A stretch of DNA of 64,000 bases from positions 682,001-746,000 of the forward strand of contig NZ_JAMGBD010000001.1 of the NCBI RefSeq assembly GCF_023516555.1. The letters run 5' to 3'. A model generated the notes under the pieces. It had not been told where the DNA came from. It did not search any database and saw nothing but the letters and a program-made list of their open reading frames with translations. This document shows, one piece after another, positions 8,247 to 17,501 of the stretch. The DNA is from Sphingomonas alba (lineage in GTDB: Bacteria; Pseudomonadota; Alphaproteobacteria; Sphingomonadales; Sphingomonadaceae). The translations under genes were made by a program, and so were the position numbers. Each line of letters opens with the position of its first letter. The stretch's first letter is position 1.

Positions 8247-8323
8247 ACAGTTGAAGCCTTGCGCGGCGCTTGCCAGTGGTTCATCGCTGGAAGCGCAGTT
8301 TGCGCGGGCAGGGAGACGAACAA

Positions 8324-9547
8324 ATGGCCAGTGATCCGGCAGGCACGGAAACGACGACGAAGACGGCGAACAAGCTGAAGCTCGACCCGCCCGAGGCGCT
8401 GCAGCCGGTGGCCGTGCAAGAGGCCGCGGGCCTGGTGCCGCTGAAGGACAGTGAGACCAGCGAACTCGACGACAAGGTCGCGAAATTCGTCAGCGAATTG
8501 GCGGCGCTGGACAGCAACAGCCCGGAATTCGGCAAGAAGGTCGACCAACTGACGGCGATGGGCCGCAAGGAAATCGCGGAAGCCGCCAATGCCTCGAACC
8601 GCTTCCTCGACCGGCCGGTGAAGGCGATCGACAGCGACACCGGCATCGGCGCCGACCTCGTCGAGCTTCGCCGCACCGTCGAGGAGCTGGACCCCAAGGA
8701 AAACAGCAAGTCCCTGACGACCCGCAAGTTCCTGGGGATCATCCCCTTCGGACGCCGCATCAACAATTATTTCGACAAATATCGCAGCTCCCAGACGCAC
8801 ATTTCGGCGATCCTCGGGCGACTGGGGAATGGCAAGGACGAGCTGTTGATGGACAATGCCGCCATCGACACCGAGCGCGCGGGCCTCTGGAAGACGATGC
8901 ACCGCCTGGAGCAGATGATCCACATCTCCAAGGCGCTGGACGCGAAGCTCGAGGACAAGGCCAACGAGCTTGACGCGACCGAGCCGGCCAAGGCCAAGGC
9001 GATCCGCGAGACCGCGCTGTTCTATACGCGGCAGCGGACCACCGATTTGCTGACGCAGATGGCCGTGACGGTGCAGGGCTATCTCGCGCTCGACCTCGTC
9101 AAGAAGAACAATGTCGAGCTGGTGAAGGGCGTCGACCGCGCGTCGACGACGACGGTGTCGGCGCTGAGGACGGCGGTGACCGTCGCCCAGGCGATGACCA
9201 ACCAGAAACTGGTGCTCGAGCAGGTCACGGCGCTGAACACCACCACCGCCAACATGATCGACTCGACCGGCGAAATGCTGCGGACGCAGACCGGCGCGAT
9301 CCACGAGCAGGCGGCAAGCTCGACGATTCCGCTGGAGACGCTGCAGCGCGCCTTCCAGAACATCTATGACACGATGGACCAGATCGACCAGTTCAAGCTG
9401 ACGGCGCTCGCCAACATGAAGCAGACGGTCGATACCCTGGGGAACGAGGTCGAGAAATCGAAGGGCTATATCGCGCGGGCCGAGGGCGTGGCGCAGAACA
9501 AGCTGGAAAGCGCCGCATCCCCGTTCACGCCCATTGAGAGCAAATGA
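8324..9547 (+). CDS. telA: TelA-family toxic anion resistance protein
   Basis: A 407-residue, almost entirely helical protein with the TelA-family middle section (LDRPVKAIDSDTGIG, IPFGRRINNYFDKY, RQRTTDLLTQMAVTVQGYLALDLVKKNN). The start MASDPAGTETT has a GGGAGA ribosome-binding site; an upstream in-frame ATG at 8270 would overlap the promoter region. TelA proteins were first linked to tellurite and toxic-anion resistance, but the biochemical role is unclear. The ATGA overlap with the next gene and the TelA-XpaC pairing known from other bacteria suggest a joint envelope function. Confidence 0.88.
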   Translation: MASDPAGTETTTKTANKLKLDPPEALQPVAVQEAAGLVPLKDSETSELDDKVAKFVSELAALDSNSPEFGKKVDQLTAMGRKEIAEAANASNRFLDRPVKAIDSDTGIGADLVELRRTVEELDPKENSKSLTTRKFLGIIPFGRRINNYFDKYRSSQTHISAILGRLGNGKDELLMDNAAIDTERAGLWKTMHRLEQMIHISKALDAKLEDKANELDATEPAKAKAIRETALFYTRQRTTDLLTQMAVTVQGYLALDLVKKNNVELVKGVDRASTTTVSALRTAVTVAQAMTNQKLVLEQVTALNTTTANMIDSTGEMLRTQTGAIHEQAASSTIPLETLQRAFQNIYDTMDQIDQFKLTALANMKQTVDTLGNEVEKSKGYIARAEGVAQNKLESAASPFTPIESK

Positions 9548-10272
9548 CCGGAGTAACCGACAAGGTTGACCGCGCGGTCGCACGCTTCGACCGCGTTACT
9601 GCGCAGCTGGATAGCCGCAGCGGGCTGGTGCGCGACGCGCGCAGGCGCGAACTCAAGCGGCTGAACGAGGGGCTGGTCGCGACGATCGTCAAGATCGGCC
9701 TCGCCGTCGGCGTCATCAGCGTGCTGACGATATTGGTAGGGCTCGTGACGCCGATCGGCATGTTCGGGTTCCTCGCTGCGGTCGGGCTCGCGATCGGCAT
9801 AGGCGCGGCCATCGCGTTTTCCGGCGGCAAGGAAATCGCCAAGCCGGAAGTTACGCCGGACCTGCCGAACGGCGAAATGGTGCAGAGGTTCGACAGCTAT
9901 ATCTACCGGACGCGGGCGGCCCTGCCCGCCCCTGCGCAGGCCGAGATCGACCAAATGTCCGCGGCGCTGCCGGATCTCAAGAAGACGCTGGAGCGGCTGC
10001 CGACACTCGACCCCAGTGCGCAGGACGCGCGGCGGTTGATGTCGGTGCATTTGCCCGGCTTGATCGACAGATATCTGCACGTGCCACCCGCCTATCGCGG
10101 GGAGCTGGATGGCGAAGGTGTCAGTGTCGACGGGCGGCTGGTCGAAGCCTTGAACGCGGGCCGGAAGGCGCTGGCCGATATTTCCGAGAGTTTGGCGAAG
10201 GCCGATATGGCTGCGTTCGAGACGCAAGGGCGCTTCATCCAGACCCGCTACGGTGAGGAAAAGATCGACTAG
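9544..10272 (+). CDS. XpaC-like membrane protein paired with TelA
   Basis: A 242-residue protein overlapping telA by four bases (ATGA). After a basic helical N-terminus there are two adjacent membrane helices (IVKIGLAVGVISVLTILVGLV and GMFGFLAAVGLAIGIGAAIAF, about residues 48-95) and a soluble helical C-terminal domain. This layout and the position next to telA fit the XpaC (5-bromo-4-chloroindolyl phosphate hydrolysis) family; sequence identity is judged only by eye. It ends convergently with the CoA-transferase, sharing the bases CTAG. Confidence 0.65.
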   Translation: MTGVTDKVDRAVARFDRVTAQLDSRSGLVRDARRRELKRLNEGLVATIVKIGLAVGVISVLTILVGLVTPIGMFGFLAAVGLAIGIGAAIAFSGGKEIAKPEVTPDLPNGEMVQRFDSYIYRTRAALPAPAQAEIDQMSAALPDLKKTLERLPTLDPSAQDARRLMSVHLPGLIDRYLHVPPAYRGELDGEGVSVDGRLVEALNAGRKALADISESLAKADMAAFETQGRFIQTRYGEEKID

Positions 10273-11495
10273 GCGATGACACCGGCGCTACGGAGGCGCT
10301 CGATTTCGGCTGCTCCTAGCCCGAACTCCGTCAAAACCTGGTCCGTGTGCTCGCCGAGCGCGGGCGGCGGGAGATCGGCGTCGGCGCGCTGGCCATTGAA
10401 ACGCAGTGGCGATCCGACGGTCGGGATTTCGCCGAGCGCGCCGGAGCCGAAATGGCGGACGGTTTTGCGGTGCTCCGCCTGAGGGTCACCGAGGGCCTGG
10501 CTGATGCGGTTGATCGGTCCGGCCGGGATGCCCGCAGCTTCGAGCCTGTCGAGCCACTCTGCTGCGGGCTTGCTGGCGATGCGTTCGGCGATCAGCGGCA
10601 CGAGTATGTTGCGGTTGGCGACGCGGTCGGCGTTGGAGGCGAAGCGCGCGTCGTTTGCCCATTCGGGGGCACCGACCAGGTCCGCGAGTCGGGCGAACTG
10701 GCGGTCGTTGCCGACGGCGATGATGATCGGCTGATCGGCGGCCTCGAACGGCTGGTAGGGCACGATATTGGGATGCGTATTGCCCTGCCGCGGCGGATCC
10801 TTGCCCGAGATGAGGGCATTGGTCGCCTGGTTGGCGAGCATCGCGAGCTGGGTGTCGAAGAGCGACAAATCGATGGTCGCGCCCTCCCCTGTCACATGGC
10901 GCTGGTTGAACGCGGCGAGGACAGCGTTGCTGGCGTAGAGGCCGGTGAAGAGGTCGACGACAGCGACGCCGACCCGCATCGGTCCGCCGCCGGGCTCGCC
11001 GTCGGGCAGGCCGGTGATGCTCATCAACCCGCCCATGCCCTGGATGATGTAATCGTAGCCGGCGCGATCGGCGTAGGGGCCGTCCTGCCCGAAGCCGGTG
11101 ATCGACGCGTAAACGAGGCGCGGATTTGCGGCACGGAGGGTCGAGGCATCGAGGCCGAACTTGGCGAGGCCGCCGACCTTGAAGTTTTCGACGACGACGT
11201 CGCTGGCCGCCGCCATCTTGCGGACGAGCGCCGCTCCTTCAGGCTGGGAGAAATCGATGGCGGCGGACTTCTTGCCGCGGTTGGCGGCGAGGAAATAGGC
11301 GGCGACCTTCTCGTCCCCATGGCTGTGCCACGGCGGACCCCAGTGGCGTGTGTCGTCGCCGGCGCCGGGCCGTTCGATCTTGATCACTTCCGCGCCCAAA
11401 TCGGCGAGCAATTGCGTGCACCAGGGGCCGGCGAGGACGCGGCTCAAATCGAGGACGCGGATTCCGTCGAGCGGCTTCAACGGCGACGGCGCCAA
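10269..11495 (-). CDS. CaiB/BaiF (family III) CoA-transferase
   Basis: A 408-residue family III CoA-transferase: GIRVLDLSRVLAGPWCTQLLADLGAEVIKIE at the N-terminus, NRGKKSAAIDF, and RAGYDYIIQGMGG containing the catalytic Asp (about residue 148) that forms the acyl anhydride intermediate. Length is normal. Acyl substrate unknown. Its start lies inside the 3' end of the upstream oxidoreductase gene (19-base overlap), so the two are co-transcribed and may act on the same CoA-linked compound. Confidence 0.9.
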   Translation of the reverse strand: MAPSPLKPLDGIRVLDLSRVLAGPWCTQLLADLGAEVIKIERPGAGDDTRHWGPPWHSHGDEKVAAYFLAANRGKKSAAIDFSQPEGAALVRKMAAASDVVVENFKVGGLAKFGLDASTLRAANPRLVYASITGFGQDGPYADRAGYDYIIQGMGGLMSITGLPDGEPGGGPMRVGVAVVDLFTGLYASNAVLAAFNQRHVTGEGATIDLSLFDTQLAMLANQATNALISGKDPPRQGNTHPNIVPYQPFEAADQPIIIAVGNDRQFARLADLVGAPEWANDARFASNADRVANRNILVPLIAERIASKPAAEWLDRLEAAGIPAGPINRISQALGDPQAEHRKTVRHFGSGALGEIPTVGSPLRFNGQRADADLPPPALGEHTDQVLTEFGLGAAEIERLRSAGVIA

Positions 11496-13063
11496 GGCTT
11501 GCGGTCGGCGAGGATGGCGCGGGCTGCATTATGGCCGGGAGCGCCGGTGACGCCTCCGCCAGGATGCGCGCCCGAGCCGCAGAGGTAGAGGCCCTTCAGC
11601 GGCATGCGGTAATCGGCATGGCCGACCATCGGCCGGGCGCTGAACAATTGGTCGAGGCCCATCTTGCCGTGGAAGATGTCGCCGCCGATCAGGCCGAAGC
11701 GCCGTTCGAGATCGAGGGGTGAGTGGATCTGGCGGCCGAGGACCGAGGCGGCAAATCCGGGCGCGTGCGCATCCACCGTCGCAATGATCTGGTCGGCCGC
11801 CTTGTCCTTTTCCTTGTCCCAGCTGCGCCCCGGGCCAAGATTGTAACGGAAGTGCTGGCAGAACAGCGATGCGACATGCTTGCCCTTGGGCGCGAGTGTC
11901 TTGTCGAGGGTCGAGGGAATCAGCATCTCGATGATCGGCTGCTTCGCCCAACCGTCCTTCTTCGCATCGACGAAGGCGCGATCCATGTAATCGAGGCTCG
12001 GCGCCATGATGATGCCGGCTGTCAAATGATCGCCTTTCTTCGGAAGTACGGTGAACTTGGGCAATTCCGACAGTGCGACATTCATCCGGAAGGTCGCGCT
12101 TTCGCAAGACCAATGCTCCATATGGCTTTCAAACGTCTGATTTACCGCGCCTTTTGGCACCAGTCGGTCGAACAGCAGGCGTGGATTTACGCCTGCGGCA
12201 ACAATTGTCGAACGCCAAGCTTTGCCGCCTGCAACAACGCCCGCGGCTCGCCCTTTGTCGATGATGATTTCCTCGACCGGATGGCCAAGCAGGATGTCGA
12301 CCCCTTTTTCGCGGCAGGCATGAGCCATGGCCTGGGTGATGGAGCCCATCCCGCCGATGGCATGGCCCCAAGCGCCGGGGACTCCTGCGGCTTCGCCGAA
12401 CAAATGGTGGAGAAGCACGTAGGCAGTGCCAGGCGTATAGGGTGAAGCGAAGTTGCCGACGATGCCGTCGAAACCGAACAGGGCCTTGGCAAGGTCGCCC
12501 TTGAAGTGACGGTCGAGAATGTCGCCGGCGTTCTTGGTGGCGAATTCATGGACGATGCGGATTTCGTCGGTCTTCAAACCAGCAAGGTCACGGCCCATCG
12601 AGGCCAGCGCCCTCAGTCCGCGCACTCCTGAGCCAGCGTTGGGAGGGGTCCGCAAAATCCATTTCTGGATCAGCGGGACGACCGTCTCCAGCTCCTTCAT
12701 GTAGCGGTCGTAGCCGTCGCCGTCGGCGGCGTTGTGGCGGACGATTTCCTTGCGGGTTAGCCCGCCACGGCCGGCAAGCAGATAGGCGCCGTCGCCGGGC
12801 AGGAAATTGTCGAGCTTGCGAAGCACCACCTTCAGCCCATGCCGCTCCAGTTGCATGTCGCGGATGACCTTGGGATTGAGCAGGCTGACGGTGTAGCTGG
12901 CGGCGCTGTTGCGGAAGCCGGGCAGGAACTCGTCGGTGATCGCGGCACCGCCGACATTCGCCGAGGCCTCGAGGACCGCGACCTTGAGGCCCTTCTTCGC
13001 CAAATAATAAGCGCAGGTAAGGCCATTGTGGCCGGCCCCGATGATGATCGCGTCGTGCTGCAA
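11477..13063 (-). CDS. FAD-dependent phytoene-dehydrogenase-like oxidoreductase
   Basis: A 528-residue flavoprotein with the dinucleotide motif HDAIIIGAGHNGLTCAYYLAKKG at the very N-terminus and the C-terminal GLYLCGSGAHPGGGVTGAPGHNAA motif of the NAD(P)/FAD-dependent oxidoreductase (PYROXD2/CrtI-like) family. I choose the TTG at 13063 because family members begin directly at the Rossmann motif and a GGGGGA stretch precedes it; the next upstream ATG would overlap the end of gor. Substrate is unknown, and there is no carotenoid context. Confidence 0.82.
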   Translation of the reverse strand: MQHDAIIIGAGHNGLTCAYYLAKKGLKVAVLEASANVGGAAITDEFLPGFRNSAASYTVSLLNPKVIRDMQLERHGLKVVLRKLDNFLPGDGAYLLAGRGGLTRKEIVRHNAADGDGYDRYMKELETVVPLIQKWILRTPPNAGSGVRGLRALASMGRDLAGLKTDEIRIVHEFATKNAGDILDRHFKGDLAKALFGFDGIVGNFASPYTPGTAYVLLHHLFGEAAGVPGAWGHAIGGMGSITQAMAHACREKGVDILLGHPVEEIIIDKGRAAGVVAGGKAWRSTIVAAGVNPRLLFDRLVPKGAVNQTFESHMEHWSCESATFRMNVALSELPKFTVLPKKGDHLTAGIIMAPSLDYMDRAFVDAKKDGWAKQPIIEMLIPSTLDKTLAPKGKHVASLFCQHFRYNLGPGRSWDKEKDKAADQIIATVDAHAPGFAASVLGRQIHSPLDLERRFGLIGGDIFHGKMGLDQLFSARPMVGHADYRMPLKGLYLCGSGAHPGGGVTGAPGHNAARAILADRKPWRRRR

Positions 13064-13082
13064 ATGGTCCCCCGGAACGAGC

Positions 13083-14423
13083 TTAACGCATAAGCACAAG
13101 CTCTTCCGACATGGTCGGGTGGAGCGCAATGGTGGCGTCGAAATCGGCCTTCTTGAGGCCGGCCTTCACAGCGATGGCCGCGGCCTGGAGGATCTCCGGC
13201 GCGTCCGGGCCGATCATGTGGATGCCGACAACGCGGTCGTTCGAACCATCGACGACCAGTTTGTAGAGCGAGCGCTCGTTGCGGCCGGCAAGCACGTTCT
13301 TCATCGGCCGGAAGTCGGAGGTGTAGGTGCGGACGGAGCCGAGCTTGTTGCGGGCCTGCCCCTCGGTCATGCCGACCCCGGCCAAGGGCGGGTGGCTGAA
13401 CACGGCGCTGGGGATGCAATTGTAGTCGACCCGCCACGGCTTGTTGCCGAAGACCGTGTCGGCGAAGGCATGGCCCTCGCGGATGGCTACGGGCGTCAGC
13501 TGGACGCGGTCGGTGACATCACCGACGGCGTAGATGCTGGGCACGTTGGTGCGACTGTCCTCATCGACCATGATCTCGCCCTTTTCGCCGACCTTGATGC
13601 CGGCCGCCTCGCAGCCGAGGCCTTCGACATTCGGCTGGCGGCCGGTGGCGAACAGGACCGCATCCGCCTCGATATGGTCGCAGCCTTCCATGGTCAGGAA
13701 CAGCGAACCGTCGTCGCGCTTCTCGATCTTCCTGAAGATCGAATTGAAGCGGAATTCGATGCCCTTGGTCAGCGAAATCTGCAGCAGGCGGTCGCGGATC
13801 TGTTCGTCATAGCCGCGCAGGATCACGTCGGACCGATTGACGATCGTCACATGGCTGCCGAACTGGTGGAAGATGCCGGCGAATTCGTTGGCGATGTAGC
13901 CGCCGCCGGCGATGACGATCCGCTTCGGAAGCTGTTCGAGCAGGAACGTCTCGTTCGAGGTGATCGCATGTTCGATGCCCTCGATGTCCGGCATGGCCGG
14001 GCGTGCGCCGGTGGCGATCAGGATATGCTTGGCCCGAATTTCCTCGCCCGATGAGAGGCGAACGCTGTTGGGCCCGGTCAGCTCGGCACGTTCATGGAAG
14101 ATCTTCACGGAATGGTTGTCGAGGGTCTGCTTATAGAGCCCCTCGAGTCTGCCGACTTCGGCAAGGACATTGTCGCGCAAGACGGGCCAGCTGAATTCGC
14201 ACTTGGGGACGTCCCAGCCGAACATGGCAGCGTCGTTCAAATCCTCGGCGAAATGCGCGCCGTAGACGAGCAGCTTCTTGGGCACGCAGCCGCGGATGAC
14301 GCAGGTGCCGCCGACCCGGAACTCCTCGGCGACTGCGACCTTGGCGCCGTGCGCGGCGGCGATCCGCGAGGCGCGGACCCCGCCGGAACCGGCGCCAATG
14401 ACGAACAGGTCGAATTCACTCAA
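13083..14423 (-). CDS. gor: Glutathione-disulfide reductase
   Basis: A 446-residue class I flavoprotein disulfide reductase. FAD motif GAGSGGVRAS near residues 10-19, redox-active CVIRGC (Cys41, Cys46), NAD(P) motif GGGYIANEFAG, the FAD motif YAVGDVTDR and the C-terminal HPTMSEE active-site His435/Glu440. The Arg-containing loop after the NADPH motif (VNRSDVILRGYD) fits NADPH specificity and the glutathione reductase branch. It overlaps pgi by four bases and precedes the oxidoreductase by 19 bases. Supplies reduced glutathione in the cytoplasm. Confidence 0.92.
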   Translation of the reverse strand: MSEFDLFVIGAGSGGVRASRIAAAHGAKVAVAEEFRVGGTCVIRGCVPKKLLVYGAHFAEDLNDAAMFGWDVPKCEFSWPVLRDNVLAEVGRLEGLYKQTLDNHSVKIFHERAELTGPNSVRLSSGEEIRAKHILIATGARPAMPDIEGIEHAITSNETFLLEQLPKRIVIAGGGYIANEFAGIFHQFGSHVTIVNRSDVILRGYDEQIRDRLLQISLTKGIEFRFNSIFRKIEKRDDGSLFLTMEGCDHIEADAVLFATGRQPNVEGLGCEAAGIKVGEKGEIMVDEDSRTNVPSIYAVGDVTDRVQLTPVAIREGHAFADTVFGNKPWRVDYNCIPSAVFSHPPLAGVGMTEGQARNKLGSVRTYTSDFRPMKNVLAGRNERSLYKLVVDGSNDRVVGIHMIGPDAPEILQAAAIAVKAGLKKADFDATIALHPTMSEELVLMR

Positions 14424-15934
14424 AGCCCTGCCCTTTCGATGAGCGCGCGTGTCGACGCGTCGAAGCCGTCGCGGGATTCCGGTTCGCCGAGCTGGCGCGC
14501 CAGGCGCTTGCCTAGCTCGACGCCGAACTGATCGAACGGGTCGATGCCGAGCAGGACCGCATTGGCGAAGACGCGGTGTTCGTAAAAGGCGATCAGCGCG
14601 CCAAGCGTCCGCGGGTCGAGACGGTCGAGGAGGATGGTCGCGGACGGCCGGTTGCCGGGGCAGGCGCGATAGGGGTCATCGCTCTGCTCGCCCGCCATGA
14701 GCGCGGCTCCCTGGGCGAAGGCATTGAGGAGCAGCGCGCGATGGTGCGCGGGGTCCTGCCCGTCTTCATGCTCAGTGACGGCGATGAACTCGACAGGGAT
14801 CGTGTCGCTGCCCTGGTGGAGCAATTGGAAGACGGCATGCTGCGCGTCGGTGCCGACGCCGCCCCAGGTGACAGGGGCTGACGGCCGTCCGAGAGGCTTG
14901 CCGTTTTCGCTCACGGACTTGCCGTTCGATTCCATCTCCAGCTGCTGGAGGTATGAAGACAGCAGGCGAAGCCGCTCATCATAGGCAAAGACGGCGCGCG
15001 ACTGGCAGCCGAGCTTCTGGCGATAGAGCAAATCGGCGAAAGCGGCGAGGATCGGCGCGTTCGCGGCGGGGGGAGCGAGGCGGAAATGGCGGTCCATCTC
15101 GGCTGCGCCCTCGAGCAATTCCTCGAACGCCTGCCAGCCGAGCGCCAAAGCCGCCGAGAAACCGACCGCCGACCAGAGCGAGTAGCGGCCGCCGACGCCT
15201 TCATCGAAGGGAAGGATACGGGTTTCGTCGATGCCGAAACGCAGCGCCTCGTCCGGATTGGCGGTGATGGCGATGACCCGGCCATAGGGATCGTCGATCC
15301 CGGCATCCTTCAGCCATTTCAATGCGGATTCGAGGTTGAGCAGCGTTTCCGAGGTCGTGAAGGTCTTGGAGACGGCAACGATCAGCGCCGTTTCCGGATC
15401 GAGCGGGTCGACGGCGTCGTCGAACGCCTGGCCGTCGATGTTGGAGAGGACGCTGACGCCATAGCCGCCTAGGTTGCGGCCCAATGAGTCGAGCAACAGT
15501 TCCGGCCCCAGGGCCGAGCCGCCGATGCCGATATGCAGGACGCTGTGGACCTCGCCGAATGCGCCGCCTTCGATGGCGTCGATCAGCGAGCGCATGCGCT
15601 GGTGGCGGCCGGCGGCCTGGGCGACATGAGCCGGATCACCCTGCCCGCGCTCGGCGACGTGGGTCGCGGCGCGGCCTTCGCTCACATTGGCGATGGTACC
15701 GGCGAACAGCTCATTGCGAGCACCGGCCAGGTCCTGCGCCTCCGCGAGGTTGTCGAACGCGTCGATCAGCGCCGCATCGAGGTGGGTCTTCGACCATTCG
15801 AAATGAATGCCGGCGATGTCGAGCGACAGGCGCGAAAGGCGGTCGGGCTCGGCAACAAACAGATCGCCGAGCGGCACCAGCTCATGGCCTTCAATCTTCG
15901 CCCAGGGATCGCCGCTTTTGGCCCGTTCGCTCAT
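14420..15934 (-). CDS. pgi: Glucose-6-phosphate isomerase
   Basis: A 504-residue protein starting MSERAKSGDPWAKIEGHEL, slightly short for the family but complete. Family signatures: GIGGSALGPELL, AVSKTFTTSETL, GGRYSLWSAVG with the catalytic region, and the GKSVSENGK segment typical of alphaproteobacterial enzymes. Interconverts glucose 6-phosphate and fructose 6-phosphate. First gene of a leftward run pgi-gor-oxidoreductase-CoA-transferase with overlaps or short gaps. A longer in-frame start at 16012 would cover the lepB start and is rejected. Confidence 0.94.
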   Translation of the reverse strand: MSERAKSGDPWAKIEGHELVPLGDLFVAEPDRLSRLSLDIAGIHFEWSKTHLDAALIDAFDNLAEAQDLAGARNELFAGTIANVSEGRAATHVAERGQGDPAHVAQAAGRHQRMRSLIDAIEGGAFGEVHSVLHIGIGGSALGPELLLDSLGRNLGGYGVSVLSNIDGQAFDDAVDPLDPETALIVAVSKTFTTSETLLNLESALKWLKDAGIDDPYGRVIAITANPDEALRFGIDETRILPFDEGVGGRYSLWSAVGFSAALALGWQAFEELLEGAAEMDRHFRLAPPAANAPILAAFADLLYRQKLGCQSRAVFAYDERLRLLSSYLQQLEMESNGKSVSENGKPLGRPSAPVTWGGVGTDAQHAVFQLLHQGSDTIPVEFIAVTEHEDGQDPAHHRALLLNAFAQGAALMAGEQSDDPYRACPGNRPSATILLDRLDPRTLGALIAFYEHRVFANAVLLGIDPFDQFGVELGKRLARQLGEPESRDGFDASTRALIERAGL

Positions 15935-16011
15935 CGCCGCCCTCTTAGAGCCTGCAATGCCAAATGCCACCCCGCTTGACCTGAAGCGGGCGGGTCGAAA
16001 CAAGGCCGCCA

Positions 16012-16842
16012 ATGTCTTACGCCGTAACCGAGACCGACAGGGCCTCCGCCAAGCGCGGGTTGTGGCCGCAAATCCGATTCTATGTGCTCCTGGCGATCGG
16101 CGCGTGGATCCTCCGCAGCCTGATCATCGCCCCGTTCAGCATCCCATCGGGATCGATGCTGCCGACCATGGCGATCGGCGACTATCTGTTCGTGACAAAG
16201 TGGCCCTACGGCTATTCGAAATACAGCTTCCCGTTCCAGTTCCCGGCCTTCAAGGGGCGCATCTTCGCAGGCATGCCGAAGCGCGGCGACGTCGTCGTCT
16301 TCAGCCGGCCGGGATCGGACGAGGACTGGGTGAAGCGGGTCATCGGCCTGCCCGGCGACACGATCGCGGTCGATGACGGCCAGCTGGTCATTAACGGCCA
16401 GCGCATCCCCAAGGAGAGCGAGGACATGATCGGTGTGCCGGTCAGCCCCAACAGCCCCTGCCGGGTGGCCCAGGGCGCCGAGGCGCAGGTGGTCGAGGCT
16501 GGCGGCGAGACGCTCTGCCGGTATCCTGTCTATCGCGAGCGGCTGCCGGACGGTCGCAACTGGCTGGTGATCGACCAGGTCGACGATCCCCGCGGCGACC
16601 ATTTCGGGCCTGTGAAGGTGCGGGCTGGCCATGTCTTCCTGATGGGCGACAACCGCGACGACAGCCTGGACAGCCGATATCAGCCTTACGAGGGCGGCCT
16701 CGGCCCGGTGCCGATCGATCATATCGTCGGCCGCGCCGGCTTCGCCTTCTGGTCAACCGACGGCAGTGCCAGCTATTGGCTGCCTTGGACCTGGTTCACG
16801 GCCCTTCGGCCGGAGCGTATCGGCAAGGGTTACCGTCCATGA
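16012..16842 (+). CDS. lepB: Signal peptidase I
   Basis: A 276-residue membrane serine protease. One N-terminal membrane helix (IRFYVLLAIGAWILRSLIIAP, about residues 21-41), then the catalytic Ser48 in PSGSMLPT and the general-base Lys108 in DWVKRVIGLPGD, and the C-terminal box GDNRDDSLDSR. Removes signal peptides from proteins exported by Sec and Tat. First gene of the lepB-rnc-era operon, overlapping rnc by four bases. The 77 bases to the divergent pgi gene hold both promoters. Confidence 0.96.
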   Translation: MSYAVTETDRASAKRGLWPQIRFYVLLAIGAWILRSLIIAPFSIPSGSMLPTMAIGDYLFVTKWPYGYSKYSFPFQFPAFKGRIFAGMPKRGDVVVFSRPGSDEDWVKRVIGLPGDTIAVDDGQLVINGQRIPKESEDMIGVPVSPNSPCRVAQGAEAQVVEAGGETLCRYPVYRERLPDGRNWLVIDQVDDPRGDHFGPVKVRAGHVFLMGDNRDDSLDSRYQPYEGGLGPVPIDHIVGRAGFAFWSTDGSASYWLPWTWFTALRPERIGKGYRP

Positions 16843-17501
16843 GCGATTTTGCGGCGTTCATCGAAAAGGCCATGGGGCGTCCGGCCGGCGACCTGGCGTT
16901 GTACGAGCGCGCGGTCACGCATGCGAGCGTCGGCAAGGACAGTTACGACCGCCTGGAATTCCTGGGCGACCGGGTGCTTGGCCTTGCCGTGTCGAAATGG
17001 ATCTACGAGCGGTTTCCCGGCGAACCGGAAGGCCAGATGTCGCGGCGGTACAATGCCCTGGTTGCGCGTGAGACCTGCGCCGAGGTCGGGAGGGCGCTGG
17101 GCGTGCCCGGGCAGATCAAGCTCGGCAAGCAGGCGCGCGAGGACCGCGCCAGCGACAGCGACAATGTCGTCGGTGATGTGGTCGAGGCGCTGATCGGGGC
17201 CCTGTTCCTGGAGGCGGGATTCGAGGCGGCGGAGGCTTTCATCCGGTCGGCCTGGGGCGGCTATGTCGATAGCCAGAAGCGCGCCCCGCAGCACCCCAAG
17301 TCGGCTTTGCAGGAACTGGTCGCTGACATGAGCCTTGCGCCGCCGGTCTATGAGGTCATCGGCCGCGCCGGCCCGCATCATGCGCCGACCTTCCGCGTCC
17401 GGGTTTCCGTCAAGAATGGCGGCGAGGCGGAAGGGGAAGCGAAGAGCAAGCAGGACGCCGAGACGGCGGCGGCCGCGGCGTTGCTGGAGAAATTGCGTTG
17501 A
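16839..17501 (+). CDS. rnc: Ribonuclease III
   Basis: A 220-residue protein with the RNase III signature RLEFLGDRVLGL (Glu40, Asp44), the second metal-binding pair in GDVVEALIGALFLEAGF (Asp113, Glu116) and a C-terminal double-stranded RNA-binding domain (PKSALQELVADM, then FRVRVSVKNGGEAEGEAKSKQDAE). Processes rRNA and structured mRNAs. The ATG at 16839 overlaps the lepB stop; the end overlaps the era start. Confidence 0.96.
   Translation: MSDFAAFIEKAMGRPAGDLALYERAVTHASVGKDSYDRLEFLGDRVLGLAVSKWIYERFPGEPEGQMSRRYNALVARETCAEVGRALGVPGQIKLGKQAREDRASDSDNVVGDVVEALIGALFLEAGFEAAEAFIRSAWGGYVDSQKRAPQHPKSALQELVADMSLAPPVYEVIGRAGPHHAPTFRVRVSVKNGGEAEGEAKSKQDAETAAAAALLEKLR

Noticed and set aside
8240-9583. 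Long open frame (about 447 codons) antisense to telA
   Set aside because: It is the mirror of a well-supported gene in GC-rich DNA, is full of Arg, Gly and Leu, and has no family features.
10347-11588. Long plus-strand frame opposite the CoA-transferase
   Set aside because: Composition follows the codon mirror of the real gene; no motif is present. The same holds for frames opposite gor (13026-14054), glmS (25321-26544) and the autotransporter (48516-49538).
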